Shown here piece after piece: positions 1 through 8,181 of a stretch of DNA of 61,246 nucleotides (the first letter of the stretch is position 1; every line of letters starts with the position of its first letter). This stretch comes from Gryllotalpicola ginsengisoli DSM 22003 (GTDB lineage Bacteria; Actinomycetota; Actinomycetes; Actinomycetales; Microbacteriaceae): positions 1 through 61,246 of the forward strand of contig NZ_AULK01000009.1 in NCBI RefSeq assembly GCF_000419445.1, read 5' to 3'. The translations under genes and the position numbers were made by a program. The notes below the pieces were generated by a model that ran no database searches, had not been told where the DNA came from, and saw nothing but the letters and a program-made list of their open reading frames with translations.

Positions 1-222
1 ACGAACCCCTTGGAGCGGGTGAACAAGGAGATCAAACGCCGCACCGACGTCGTCGGCGTCTTCCCCAACCCCGCCGCGCTGCTGCGCCTCGCCGGGGCCG
101 TCTTGGTGGAGCAGCACGACGAATGGGACGCCGGCGACCGCCGCTACTTCAGCGAGCAGTCCATGAAACTCCTCACCGAAACGCCCGAGGAGGTGGCGAT
201 CCCCGAACTCAAAGCTGCATAA
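1..222 (+). pseudogene. IS256-family transposase, C-terminal fragment (continues left of window)
   Basis: The reading frame is open from base 1 and ends with TAA at 220-222. It begins [19 protein letters not shown], which is the conserved C-terminal stretch of IS256-type (Mutator-like, DDE) transposases, followed by a short Ala/Leu-rich tail. The first start-like codon (TTG at 10) lies inside this conserved block, so it is not a true start and the gene begins outside the window. Whether the full element is intact cannot be judged. The right end of the element should lie within roughly 240-285; I cannot pair it with a left end. Confidence 0.85.
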
Positions 223-477
223 TCAAACCCAGCTGACCCGCACGGTGTCGAGAAACTCCACCACTCAACGGGACGCGACCGCTGACCCCAACAGTAGGGG
301 AGAACATGACCCCTGAAAAGGGGGTCCGTCGGAGTTTTTCGATCCGTTTCCGGCCGGTCACTCCGCTCGGCCGGGAAGTCGACGGGGCCGGTGCGTCCGC
401 GCTTTCGAGCACCTTCCGGAAATGCGATAGCGGTCTCATAGAAACGCCATGGGCCGTTCTCGGAGCGGCGCGTTGTC
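223..477. other. Non-coding stretch between IS256 remnant and the HtrA-like gene
   Basis: No convincing gene is present. The first part should hold the right terminal repeat of the IS256 element. A small stem-loop is visible at 308-326 (arms GACCCC and GGGGTC, loop of seven). The rest presumably carries the promoter of the downstream protease gene, but I see no clear -35/-10 pair. Confidence 0.4.
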
Positions 478-1863
478 ATGGTGCACATGAGCGACACGAA
501 CGGATCCTTCGGAGAGGCTCCGGAGCAGCCGGCCGCGTACCCCGCGGCCCCGACGGCTCCGCAGCGCGAGTACTTCACCAAGCGCCAGACGCTGAGCATC
601 GCCCTCGGCGCCGCCGCGGCGGCGGCCGTGATCGGCATCGGCGGCGCCTTCGGCGTCAGCTACGCCGTCGCCGGCCCCAGCAATGACACCGTGCAGCAGT
701 CGACGACGGGGCAGCAGGGATCGTCCGGCTCGGGCAGCGTCCCCGGCTACGGGTTCTCCGGCGGCTCCGGCCAGAGCGGCTTCGGCGACAGCGGTTCGAG
801 CGGCGGCTCGAGCGGCTCGAGCGGCTCGAGCGGCGGCGGCTCGACCTCGCAGGGCCAGACCGGCACGACCACCTCCGAGACCCAGACCGAGGCGACCGCC
901 GACCAGCAGCAGGGCATCGTGCTGATCGACACCACCCTCGGCTACGAGAGCTCCGAGGCCGCGGGCACCGGCATGGTGCTCACCTCGAGCGGCGAGGTGC
1001 TCACCAACAACCACGTGATCGAAGGCGCAACCTCGATCTCGGTCGAGATCCCGACCACGGGCAAGACCTACACCGCGACCGTCGTCGGCACCGACGCCAC
1101 CGACGACGTCGCCGTGCTGCAGCTGAAGGACGCCTCGGGCCTCACCACCGCCGACCTCGACACCGCGGGCGATGTGCACGTCGGCGACGACGTGATCGGC
1201 GTCGGCAACGCCGGAGGCGGGGGCGAACTGCTCGCCGCCGAGGGCGAAGTGACGGCGCTGGACCAGTCGATCACGACCGAGGCCGAGGGATCCGTCGCAT
1301 CTGAATCGCTCACCGGGCTGATCGAGACCGACGCGGCCATCGAGGCGGGCGACTCGGGCGGCCCGCTCTACGACGCCGACGGAGAGGTGATCGGCATGGA
1401 TACGGCCGCCGCCGCGAGCGGCGCGGCGCAGGGCTACGCGATCCCCATCGACGACGCGCTGAGCATCGCGGAGAAGATCGTGGCCGGCCAGTCCGGCGAC
1501 GGCATCGTGATCGGCTACCCCGCCTTCCTGGGCGTCGAGATCACGGATGACTCGGCCGAGTCCGGCTCGGCCGCGGGCGGCTTCGGCGCCTCGGCGGGAA
1601 GCAGCGCGCAGTTCGGCGACTCGTCCACCGTCGCCGGCGCGCAGATCGCCGGAGTCGTCTCGGGCGGCCCGGCCGCCGCGGCCGGCCTCGAAGCCGGCGA
1701 CGTGATCACGGCCCTCGACGGCCAGGCGATCTCCTCCTCCGACGACCTCACCGCCGCCCTCGCCGAGCACGAGCCCGGCGACCGGGTCACCGTCACCTGG
1801 ACGGACACGGCGGGCGCGAGCCACACCGCGACCGTCACCCTGACCGAGGGCCCGGCCGCCTGA
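478..1863 (+). CDS. HtrA/DegP-like trypsin-type serine protease, membrane anchored, with PDZ domain
   Basis: A 461-aa protein. A short cytoplasmic N-terminus (about 1-38) is followed by one Ala-rich membrane segment (about 40-65). A Gly/Ser/Gln-rich linker follows (about 70-140), then a trypsin-like domain and a C-terminal PDZ domain (about 350-455). The catalytic triad is visible as H179 in TNNHVI, D210 in DDVAVLQL and S293 in GDSGGPL. Family members are envelope quality-control proteases facing outside the membrane. The ATG at 478 is chosen because GGAG lies about 12 bases upstream; an ATG at 487 would remove three residues. The DNA of the linker has strings of GGCTCGAGC, a likely slippage-prone stretch. 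The gene stands alone, converging on the regulator at 1892. Confidence 0.9.
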   Translation: MVHMSDTNGSFGEAPEQPAAYPAAPTAPQREYFTKRQTLSIALGAAAAAAVIGIGGAFGVSYAVAGPSNDTVQQSTTGQQGSSGSGSVPGYGFSGGSGQSGFGDSGSSGGSSGSSGSSGGGSTSQGQTGTTTSETQTEATADQQQGIVLIDTTLGYESSEAAGTGMVLTSSGEVLTNNHVIEGATSISVEIPTTGKTYTATVVGTDATDDVAVLQLKDASGLTTADLDTAGDVHVGDDVIGVGNAGGGGELLAAEGEVTALDQSITTEAEGSVASESLTGLIETDAAIEAGDSGGPLYDADGEVIGMDTAAAASGAAQGYAIPIDDALSIAEKIVAGQSGDGIVIGYPAFLGVEITDDSAESGSAAGGFGASAGSSAQFGDSSTVAGAQIAGVVSGGPAAAAGLEAGDVITALDGQAISSSDDLTAALAEHEPGDRVTVTWTDTAGASHTATVTLTEGPAA

Positions 1864-1876
1864 GCCGCGCCCTCCC

Positions 1877-1921
1877 GGCAGGCGCCGGCCCTCAGCGCGC
1901 GAGCGCGGGCCGGCGCCTGCC
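1877..1921. terminator. Bidirectional terminator hairpin between htrA-like gene and SorC-type regulator
   Basis: A perfect 15-bp inverted repeat (arms 1877-1891 and 1907-1921) surrounds a 15-base loop. It lies just after the protease stop codon. It also covers the last codons of the convergent regulator gene, whose TGA is at 1894-1892, so it can serve both transcripts. No U tract is visible on either side, as is usual in high-GC actinobacteria. Confidence 0.75.
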
Positions 1922-2947
1922 GCGTGTGCGGGGCCGCGGGGTGACCGCGCCGACCGACTCGAGCAGGGCGAATGCCGTCGCCTCGTCGACGATCAGGTCG
2001 GTGATGAGACCGGCGGCGAGGGCGCCGCGCAGGCTCACCACCTTGGCCGGGCCGGCCACGATGCACACGCGGCGCGCCGTGCGCTTGATGGCGCTCACGC
2101 CCGGTCCGCTGGCCCGGGCGTTGAGCGGGATGTCGTTCCACGAGCCGTCTTCTCGGAAGAACACGGTGGCGACGTCGCCGACGACATGGGCGGCCTCGAG
2201 CGCCTCGTAGTCCTCGGCGCTCAAGTATCCGCCCGAATAGACATGGCTCGGCACCTCCGAGAACGGCGTGCCGAGGCCGAAGATCGCCAGATCCATCCGG
2301 TGCTGCACGTCGAGGATGTGCTTGATGCTGCGCTCCCGCCACATCGCCTCGCGGGTCAGCGGGTCGTCGAACAGTGCCGGCACCGGGAACTCGTGGGTCA
2401 CCGCCGAGAACGCCTCGCCGAACCGCCGCAGAAGCTCGCTCGCGTAGACCACACCCGTCGTGTACTGGTTGCCCGCGCCGTTGAGCTGCACCACCTCGAC
2501 GCTGTGAAGTTTGCGGGGCACGAGGTGCCGGCTCACCGCGCTCATCGTCGTGCCCCAGGCGATGCCGACGGTCATGCCCGAGTCGACGAAGCGGTCGAGC
2601 GTGCGGGCGGCGACGGTGGCGACCCGCTCGAGCCGGTCGACCTCGCTTACGTTGGCGGGCACGGGCACGATGTGGCTCGCGATGCCGAAGCGCTCGTCGA
2701 CCTCCGTCCGCAGCCGCGGGACCGACTCGTCGGGCGATCGGATGGCGATGGTCACCAGGCCGGTCTGGCGCGCGTAGCCGATGAGCCGGGAGACGGACGA
2801 GCGCGAGGTGTGCATCTCGTCGGCGATGGCCTCCATGGTGAGGTCCTGCATGTAGTAGAGGTTCGCAGCGGTGAGCGCGTCCTGCGTCTTGCGGTCCGTC
2901 AGTGCCTCCCGGGTCGCCTGCACATCTGTGCATCGAGCCTGACGCAT
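1892..2947 (-). CDS. SorC/DeoR-type sugar-binding transcriptional regulator
   Basis: About 351 aa from the ATG at 2947. An N-terminal helix-turn-helix (MEAIADEMHTSRSSVSRLIG) is followed by a SorC-type effector-binding domain that resembles glucosamine-phosphate isomerase and usually senses a phosphorylated sugar. Typical motifs are GIAWGTTMSAV, VQLNGAGN and FGLGTPF. The frame is open up to 3064 (390 aa), but the extra N-terminus would translate a 14-bp inverted repeat and a TGCAC palindrome, which look regulatory. Homologs as I recall them begin close to the DRKTQDAL segment, so even a GTG at 2926 is possible. It is divergent from glpF-glpK. I infer it controls glycerol/dihydroxyacetone genes and itself. 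Confidence 0.85.
   Translation of the reverse strand: MRQARCTDVQATREALTDRKTQDALTAANLYYMQDLTMEAIADEMHTSRSSVSRLIGYARQTGLVTIAIRSPDESVPRLRTEVDERFGIASHIVPVPANVSEVDRLERVATVAARTLDRFVDSGMTVGIAWGTTMSAVSRHLVPRKLHSVEVVQLNGAGNQYTTGVVYASELLRRFGEAFSAVTHEFPVPALFDDPLTREAMWRERSIKHILDVQHRMDLAIFGLGTPFSEVPSHVYSGGYLSAEDYEALEAAHVVGDVATVFFREDGSWNDIPLNARASGPGVSAIKRTARRVCIVAGPAKVVSLRGALAAGLITDLIVDEATAFALLESVGAVTPRPRTRGRRRPALAR
2919..2932. promoter_or_regulatory. Operator-like palindrome TGCACATCTGTGCA (site 1)
   Basis: Palindrome TGCACA-TC-TGTGCA with two perfect 6-bp arms. It belongs to a three-member TGCAC-N4-GTGCA set found only at promoters of the glycerol/dihydroxyacetone genes in this window (others at 3021 and 6433). 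Here it lies at the 5' end of the SorC-type regulator, within or just before its coding start, which fits autoregulation. The binding protein is an inference. Confidence 0.55.
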
Positions 2948-2983
2948 CCGGTCCGTCTGCGCAAGCTCGGCGCGCGTGGCGGG

Positions 2984-3018
2984 CTGCAGTGCGTTCGGCA
3001 TGGTCGAACGCACTGCAG
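2984..3018. repeat. 14-bp perfect inverted repeat in the glpF/regulator intergenic region
   Basis: Arms 2984-2997 and 3005-3018 are perfect reverse complements (CTGCAGTGCGTTCG) with a 7-base spacer. Placed between the divergent regulator and glpF, and three bases from the TGCAC palindrome at 3021. It could be an operator for a tetrameric regulator or an RNA hairpin in the regulator leader. It argues against the longest possible start of the regulator gene. Confidence 0.6.
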
Positions 3019-3020
3019 AT

Positions 3021-3034
3021 TGCACGAATGTGCA
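3021..3034. promoter_or_regulatory. Operator-like palindrome TGCACGAATGTGCA (site 2)
   Basis: TGCAC-GAAT-GTGCA, same pattern as sites at 2919 and 6433. It sits 11 bases upstream of the putative glpF -35 hexamer. A position upstream of -35 is more typical of activation than of blocking, though looping with site 1 could also repress. Confidence 0.55.
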
Positions 3035-3045
3035 GCCCGGGAAGC

Positions 3046-3075
3046 TTGTTGCCGTCCCCCGCACGTCAGTAGCGT
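3046..3075 (+). promoter_or_regulatory. Putative glpFK promoter
   Basis: TTGTTG at 3046-3051 and TAGCGT at 3070-3075 with an 18-base spacer. The -10 matches the actinobacterial TANNNT pattern. The predicted transcript would have an untranslated leader of about 75 bases before glpF. Confidence 0.4.
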
Positions 3076-3158
3076 TCAGGGGAGTCGCAGGCCGACGCCG
3101 CGGATGCGGACACAGGCGCGACCCGCACGATGCACCACCAAGTCAAAGGGGACGAGAA

Positions 3159-4040
3159 ATGGACGAGAACCTGAGTGCGCCACCGCCCGGACACGCCGAG
3201 CCGGAAGTCCCGCAGTGGCCGGTGACGCCCCCGCCCTCCCGAAGCATCCTGGCCGGACTGACCGGCGAGCTCATTCTCGAGATGTTCGGTTCGCTGATCG
3301 TCGCCGTATTCGGCACCGGCGTGGTCGCCCAGGTGGTGACCTCGAAGAGCGGTCTCGGCGGGCACGACAGCATCGCCTGGTCCTGGGGATTCGGCGTCAT
3401 GCTCGGCATCCTCGTCGCCGGGAAGGTCACGGGCGCGCACCTCAATCCGGCCGTCACGATCACCATGGCCGTGTTCCGCGGCTTCTCCTGGGCGAAGGTG
3501 GGCCCGTACATCGGCGCCCAGGTGGTGGGCTGGTTCCTCGGGGCCCTCATCATCCGCATCGACTACTGGAACCCGATCAAGGCACTCGACCCCAAGCTCA
3601 GCTACACGAGCCAGGGGATCTTCTCGACGCTGCCCGGCAACGGCGACAACGGCCTCAACGTCACCCAGGGAATCGCCTTCGTCGACCAGATGATCGGTAC
3701 CGCGGTGCTGCTGTTCCTGATCATGGTCATCACCGATCCGCGCAACACCAACCCGAGCCTGGTCATGGTGTCGATCCTCGTCGGCCTGGTCATCGTCGTG
3801 ATCGGAATGGCGCTGGGAACCGATGCGGGTTACGCGATCAACCCGGCCCGCGACTTCGGCCCTCGCCTGATGGAGTGGTTCACGGGGTACAAGACGGCAT
3901 GGACCGACCAGCACGGGGCTCCGTACTTCTGGGTTCCCATCCTCGGCCCGATCGTCGGCGGACTCGTGGGCGGGCTCGTCTACCAGTTCACCTGCGGCCT
4001 GACCCTGGCCAAGACCATCGGGGACGAGAAGCTCGACTAG
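3159..4040 (+). CDS. glpF: Glycerol uptake facilitator (aquaglyceroporin)
   Basis: A 293-aa MIP-family channel that lets glycerol diffuse across the membrane. Both pore signatures are present: N96-P97-A98 in AHLNPAVTI, and N228-P229-A230 followed by R231-D232 (NPARDFGPR). The Asp after the second NPA arginine is typical of glycerol channels rather than strict water channels. Six membrane helices are evident, with a Pro-rich cytoplasmic N-terminus of about 35 residues. The ATG at 3159 is chosen because AAAGGGGA lies about eight bases upstream; the frame is open further upstream but without support. glpK follows 55 bases later, so the pair very likely forms an operon that traps glycerol as glycerol-3-phosphate. 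Confidence 0.93.
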   Translation: MDENLSAPPPGHAEPEVPQWPVTPPPSRSILAGLTGELILEMFGSLIVAVFGTGVVAQVVTSKSGLGGHDSIAWSWGFGVMLGILVAGKVTGAHLNPAVTITMAVFRGFSWAKVGPYIGAQVVGWFLGALIIRIDYWNPIKALDPKLSYTSQGIFSTLPGNGDNGLNVTQGIAFVDQMIGTAVLLFLIMVITDPRNTNPSLVMVSILVGLVIVVIGMALGTDAGYAINPARDFGPRLMEWFTGYKTAWTDQHGAPYFWVPILGPIVGGLVGGLVYQFTCGLTLAKTIGDEKLD

Positions 4041-4095
4041 GCCGTCGGCCGGGCAGGCGTCACCGACGAAGAAACAGACGAAGGAGTCATCCGTT

Positions 4096-5610
4096 ATGAG
4101 CGATTACGTCATCGCGATCGATCAGGGCACGACGAGCACCCGCGCCATCGTGTTCGACAAGAAGGGGTCGATCGTCTCGACCGGCCAGCTCGAGCACGAG
4201 CAGATCTTCCCCCGCGCCGGCTGGGTCGAGCACGACCCGCTGGAGATCTGGAGCAACACCCGCGAGGTGATCGGCCAGGCGCTGTCGCGCGCCGACATCA
4301 CCCGCCATGACATCGCCGCCGTGGGCATCACCAACCAGCGCGAGACCGCCGTGGTGTGGGACAAGACCACCGGAAAGCCGGTCTACAACGCGATCGTCTG
4401 GCAGGACACCCGCACCCAGAACATCGTCGACGAGCTCGCCAAGGACGGCGGCGGCGACCGCTTCAAGGAGATCGTGGGCCTGCCGCTGGCCACCTACTTC
4501 TCCGGCACCAAGATCAAGTGGATCCTTGACAACGTCGAGGGCGCGCGCGAGAAGGCCGAGGCGGGCGACCTGCTGTTCGGCAACACGGATGCCTGGGTGC
4601 TGTGGAACCTCACCGGCGGGATCGACGGCGGCGTGCACGTCACCGATGTCACCAACGCCTCACGCACTCTGTTCATGGACCTCGAGACGCTGAGCTGGCG
4701 CGACGACATCCTCGAGGTGTTCGGAGTGCCGCGCTCGATGCTGCCCGAGATCAAGAGCTCGTCGGAGGTGTACGGGCAGGTCGAATCCTCCAGCCTGCTG
4801 CGCGAGGTGCCGGTGGCAGGCATCCTCGGCGACCAGCAGGCCGCCACCTTCGGCCAGGCCGCGTTCGACACCGGGGAGTCGAAGAACACCTACGGCACCG
4901 GCAACTTCCTCATCTTCCAGACCGGCGAGGAGATCGTGCGGTCGAAGAACGGGCTGCTCACGACCGTCGGCTACAAGATCGGCGACGAGAAGCCGCACTA
5001 CGCCCTCGAGGGCTCGATCGCGGTGACCGGGTCGCTCGTGCAGTGGCTGCGCGACAACATCGGCATCATCTCGAGCGCGCCGGAGATCGAGCAGCTCGCC
5101 GGCAGCGTCGAGGACAACGGCGGCGCCTACTTCGTGCCGGCGTTCTCGGGACTGTTCGCCCCGTACTGGCGATCGGATGCGCGCGGCGCACTGGTGGGCC
5201 TCACCCGCTACGTGACCAAGGCGCACATCGCCCGCGCGGTGCTCGAGGCGACGGCCTTCCAGACCCGCGAGGTGCTCGACGCGGTCAACGCCGACTCGGG
5301 TGTCGACCTGGAGGAGCTGAAGGTCGACGGCGGCATGACGGCCAACGACCTGCTGATGCAGTTCCAGGCCGACATCCTCGGCGTGCCCGTGGTGCGGCCG
5401 GTCGTGGCCGAGACCACGGCCCTCGGCGCGGCGTACGCCGCCGGCCTCGCGGTCGGGTTCTGGTCGGGCCTCGACGACCTGCGCGCCAACTGGCAGGAGG
5501 ACAAGCGCTGGGAGCCGCAGCTGGACCCCGCGGAGCGCGACCGGCAGCTGCGGCTGTGGAAGAAGGCTGTGACGAAGACCTTCGACTGGGTCGACGAGGA
5601 CGTGCAGTAG
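4096..5610 (+). CDS. glpK: Glycerol kinase
   Basis: A 504-aa FGGY-family kinase, full length for GlpK, that phosphorylates glycerol to glycerol-3-phosphate with ATP. The N-terminal phosphate-binding motif [11 protein letters not shown] is intact, as are [16 protein letters not shown] and the C-terminal [19 protein letters not shown] at 4081-4086 precedes the ATG. It follows glpF closely in the same orientation and ends 22 bases before the convergent IclR-type regulator. No glycerol-3-phosphate dehydrogenase gene is present in the window. Confidence 0.96.
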   Translation: MSDYVIAIDQGTTSTRAIVFDKKGSIVSTGQLEHEQIFPRAGWVEHDPLEIWSNTREVIGQALSRADITRHDIAAVGITNQRETAVVWDKTTGKPVYNAIVWQDTRTQNIVDELAKDGGGDRFKEIVGLPLATYFSGTKIKWILDNVEGAREKAEAGDLLFGNTDAWVLWNLTGGIDGGVHVTDVTNASRTLFMDLETLSWRDDILEVFGVPRSMLPEIKSSSEVYGQVESSSLLREVPVAGILGDQQAATFGQAAFDTGESKNTYGTGNFLIFQTGEEIVRSKNGLLTTVGYKIGDEKPHYALEGSIAVTGSLVQWLRDNIGIISSAPEIEQLAGSVEDNGGAYFVPAFSGLFAPYWRSDARGALVGLTRYVTKAHIARAVLEATAFQTREVLDAVNADSGVDLEELKVDGGMTANDLLMQFQADILGVPVVRPVVAETTALGAAYAAGLAVGFWSGLDDLRANWQEDKRWEPQLDPAERDRQLRLWKKAVTKTFDWVDEDVQ

Positions 5611-5632
5611 GGGCGGATCCGTCGAGCGAGCG

Positions 5633-6403
5633 CTACTCGGGGTCGACGGCGGCCCGCGGCGGCCACCCGGCGGCCCCGAGTTCGCGCGAGATGTTGCGGG
5701 CCGCCTCACGCAGCGCATTGACGACGTCGCCGCTCGCCGGCAGCGTCGTCGACGGAAGCACGACCGACACGGCGGCGATGACCGTTCCCGCACGGTCGGC
5801 GATCGGGGCCGCGAGGGACGCCTCGCCGAGGATCGCCTCGTCGACCTCCTCCGCGTAGCCGCGCTCGCGGATCCGGGCGAACTGCGCCTGCAGCTCGGCG
5901 GGGTCGGTCACGGTGTCGCCGGTGAGCGCGCGCAGCTCGCCGTCGCCCAGGATCGAGCTCGCCAGGGCGGAGTCGTAGGCGAGCAGCACCTTGCCCATCG
6001 ACGAGGCGTGCGCGGGGATCGACAGCCCCGTCTCCGGCATCTGCTCGGTGCCGTCCGGGCGCGGGTCGTGGTGGATCACGATGACCTCGTCGAACAGCTC
6101 GACGCCGAGTCGGGTGGCGAGCCGGCTGCGTCGCGACAGCTCGGCCGTCCAGCGCATCGCGCGGGCGCGCACGTCGAGGGTGTCGAGGTAGACGTTGGAG
6201 AGCTTGAGCAGGGCCGGGCCGAGCATGTACCGGTTGCCGTGCGGCTCCTTGGCCACGAGCCCGTGAGCTTGCAGCGACTTGACGATGCCGTGCACCGTCG
6301 AGGGCGGCAGCTCGAGCGCGGAGGCCAGCTCGGCGACGCCGAGGTGACGCGCCCCCTGCAGCGACGCGAGCACTCGCGCCGCGCGATCGATGGCCTGGAT
6401 CAC
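5633..6403 (-). CDS. IclR-family transcriptional regulator
   Basis: A 256-aa protein with an N-terminal winged helix-turn-helix (about 1-60; VAELASALELPPSTVHGIVK) and the C-terminal IclR effector domain (IPAHASSMGKVLLA is typical). The GTG at 6403 is preferred because GGGGAG lies about six bases upstream; a longer start at 6439 would overlap the TGCAC operator. It is divergent from dhaKLM and convergent with glpK, so it likely responds to a glycerol- or dihydroxyacetone-linked metabolite. Many IclR members in this position repress glycerol or polyol genes, but the ligand cannot be read from the sequence. Confidence 0.88.
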   Translation of the reverse strand: MIQAIDRAARVLASLQGARHLGVAELASALELPPSTVHGIVKSLQAHGLVAKEPHGNRYMLGPALLKLSNVYLDTLDVRARAMRWTAELSRRSRLATRLGVELFDEVIVIHHDPRPDGTEQMPETGLSIPAHASSMGKVLLAYDSALASSILGDGELRALTGDTVTDPAELQAQFARIRERGYAEEVDEAILGEASLAAPIADRAGTVIAAVSVVLPSTTLPASGDVVNALREAARNISRELGAAGWPPRAAVDPE

Positions 6404-6432
6404 GGTGTCTCCCCGTTGACGAACACCCGGTC

Positions 6433-6446
6433 TGCACATCTGTGCG
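6433..6446. promoter_or_regulatory. Operator-like palindrome TGCACATCTGTGCG (site 3)
   Basis: Thirteen of fourteen bases match site 1 exactly (TGCACATCTGTGC). It sits five bases upstream of the dhaK -35 and downstream of the putative iclR start of transcription, so one protein bound here could influence both divergent promoters. Either the SorC-type or the IclR-type regulator could be the binder. Confidence 0.6.
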
Positions 6447-6451
6447 GGCCC

Positions 6452-6481
6452 TTGACATCCCGATCATAGCGGCGGGATATT
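6452..6481 (+). promoter_or_regulatory. Putative dhaKLM promoter
   Basis: Consensus TTGACA at 6452-6457, followed after 18 bases by GATATT at 6476-6481. The leader to dhaK is about 45 bases and contains GAGGAG as ribosome binding site. Confidence 0.5.
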
Positions 6482-6491
6482 CGGCAATGTC
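6463..6491 (-). promoter_or_regulatory. Putative iclR-type regulator promoter
   Basis: On the minus strand, TATGAT (plus-strand 6468-6463) is a good -10, preceded after 17 bases by a weak GACATT (6491-6486). It overlaps the dhaK promoter back to back. The operator at 6433-6446 would then lie in the early transcribed region of the regulator gene. Confidence 0.4.
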
Positions 6492-6529
6492 GAATCACCA
6501 TCGACGACCCGAACGAGGAGACGCCTTCG

Positions 6530-7527
<998 letters not shown>

Positions 7528-7528
<1 letters not shown>

Positions 7529-8172
7529 TGGCGGAGACGACCATCGGGATCGCCGAGCTGACCGCCTGGCTGCGCCGCTTCCGCGAGCTCGTGGGGGGAA
7601 ACCGCGGCTACCTGACCGAACTCGATTCGGCGATCGGCGACGCCGACCACGGAGCCAACATGGACCGGGGCATGGCCGCGGTGGTGGCCAAGCTCGAGGA
7701 GACGCCGGCCGAGACCGCCGACGACCTGTTCAAGCGCACCGGCATGACGCTGGTGTCGACCGTCGGCGGCGCCAGCGGGCCGCTGTACGGCACCTTCTTC
7801 CTGCGCCTGGGCACCTCGCTCGGCGCCGTCGCCGAGGCCGACGCGACCGCGTTCGGGGCGGCGCTGCGAGCCGGTCTCGAGGGCGTCGTGCAGCGCGGCA
7901 AGGCCGAGGCGGGCGACAAGACCATGTACGACGCGCTCGCCCCCGCGCTCGAGGCGTACGACGGGGCGGTGGCGGGCGGCTCCTCGCTCGCCGAGGCCGC
8001 GCACGCCGCGCTCGAGGCCGCCGCGGCCGGCCGCGACGCCACCGTGCCGCTGGTCGCGCGGAAAGGCCGCGCCAGCTACCTCGGCGAACGCAGCGCCGGC
8101 CACCTCGACCCGGGAGCGACCTCGGCGACGCTGCTCTTCCAGGCGCTCGACGACACGCTCGCCGGGAAGTAG
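7528..8172 (+). CDS. dhaL: Dihydroxyacetone kinase subunit DhaL (ADP-binding phosphotransfer subunit)
   Basis: A 214-aa DhaL. The nucleotide/Mg-binding motif GDADHGANM (about 35-43), [14 protein letters not shown] and the C-terminal [18 protein letters not shown] are typical. In this family ADP is a fixed cofactor rephosphorylated by DhaM, and the phosphate then passes to dihydroxyacetone held by DhaK. The start overlaps the dhaK stop by one base, and dhaM begins nine bases after its stop. Confidence 0.95.
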
Positions 8173-8181
8173 CGCGACCGG

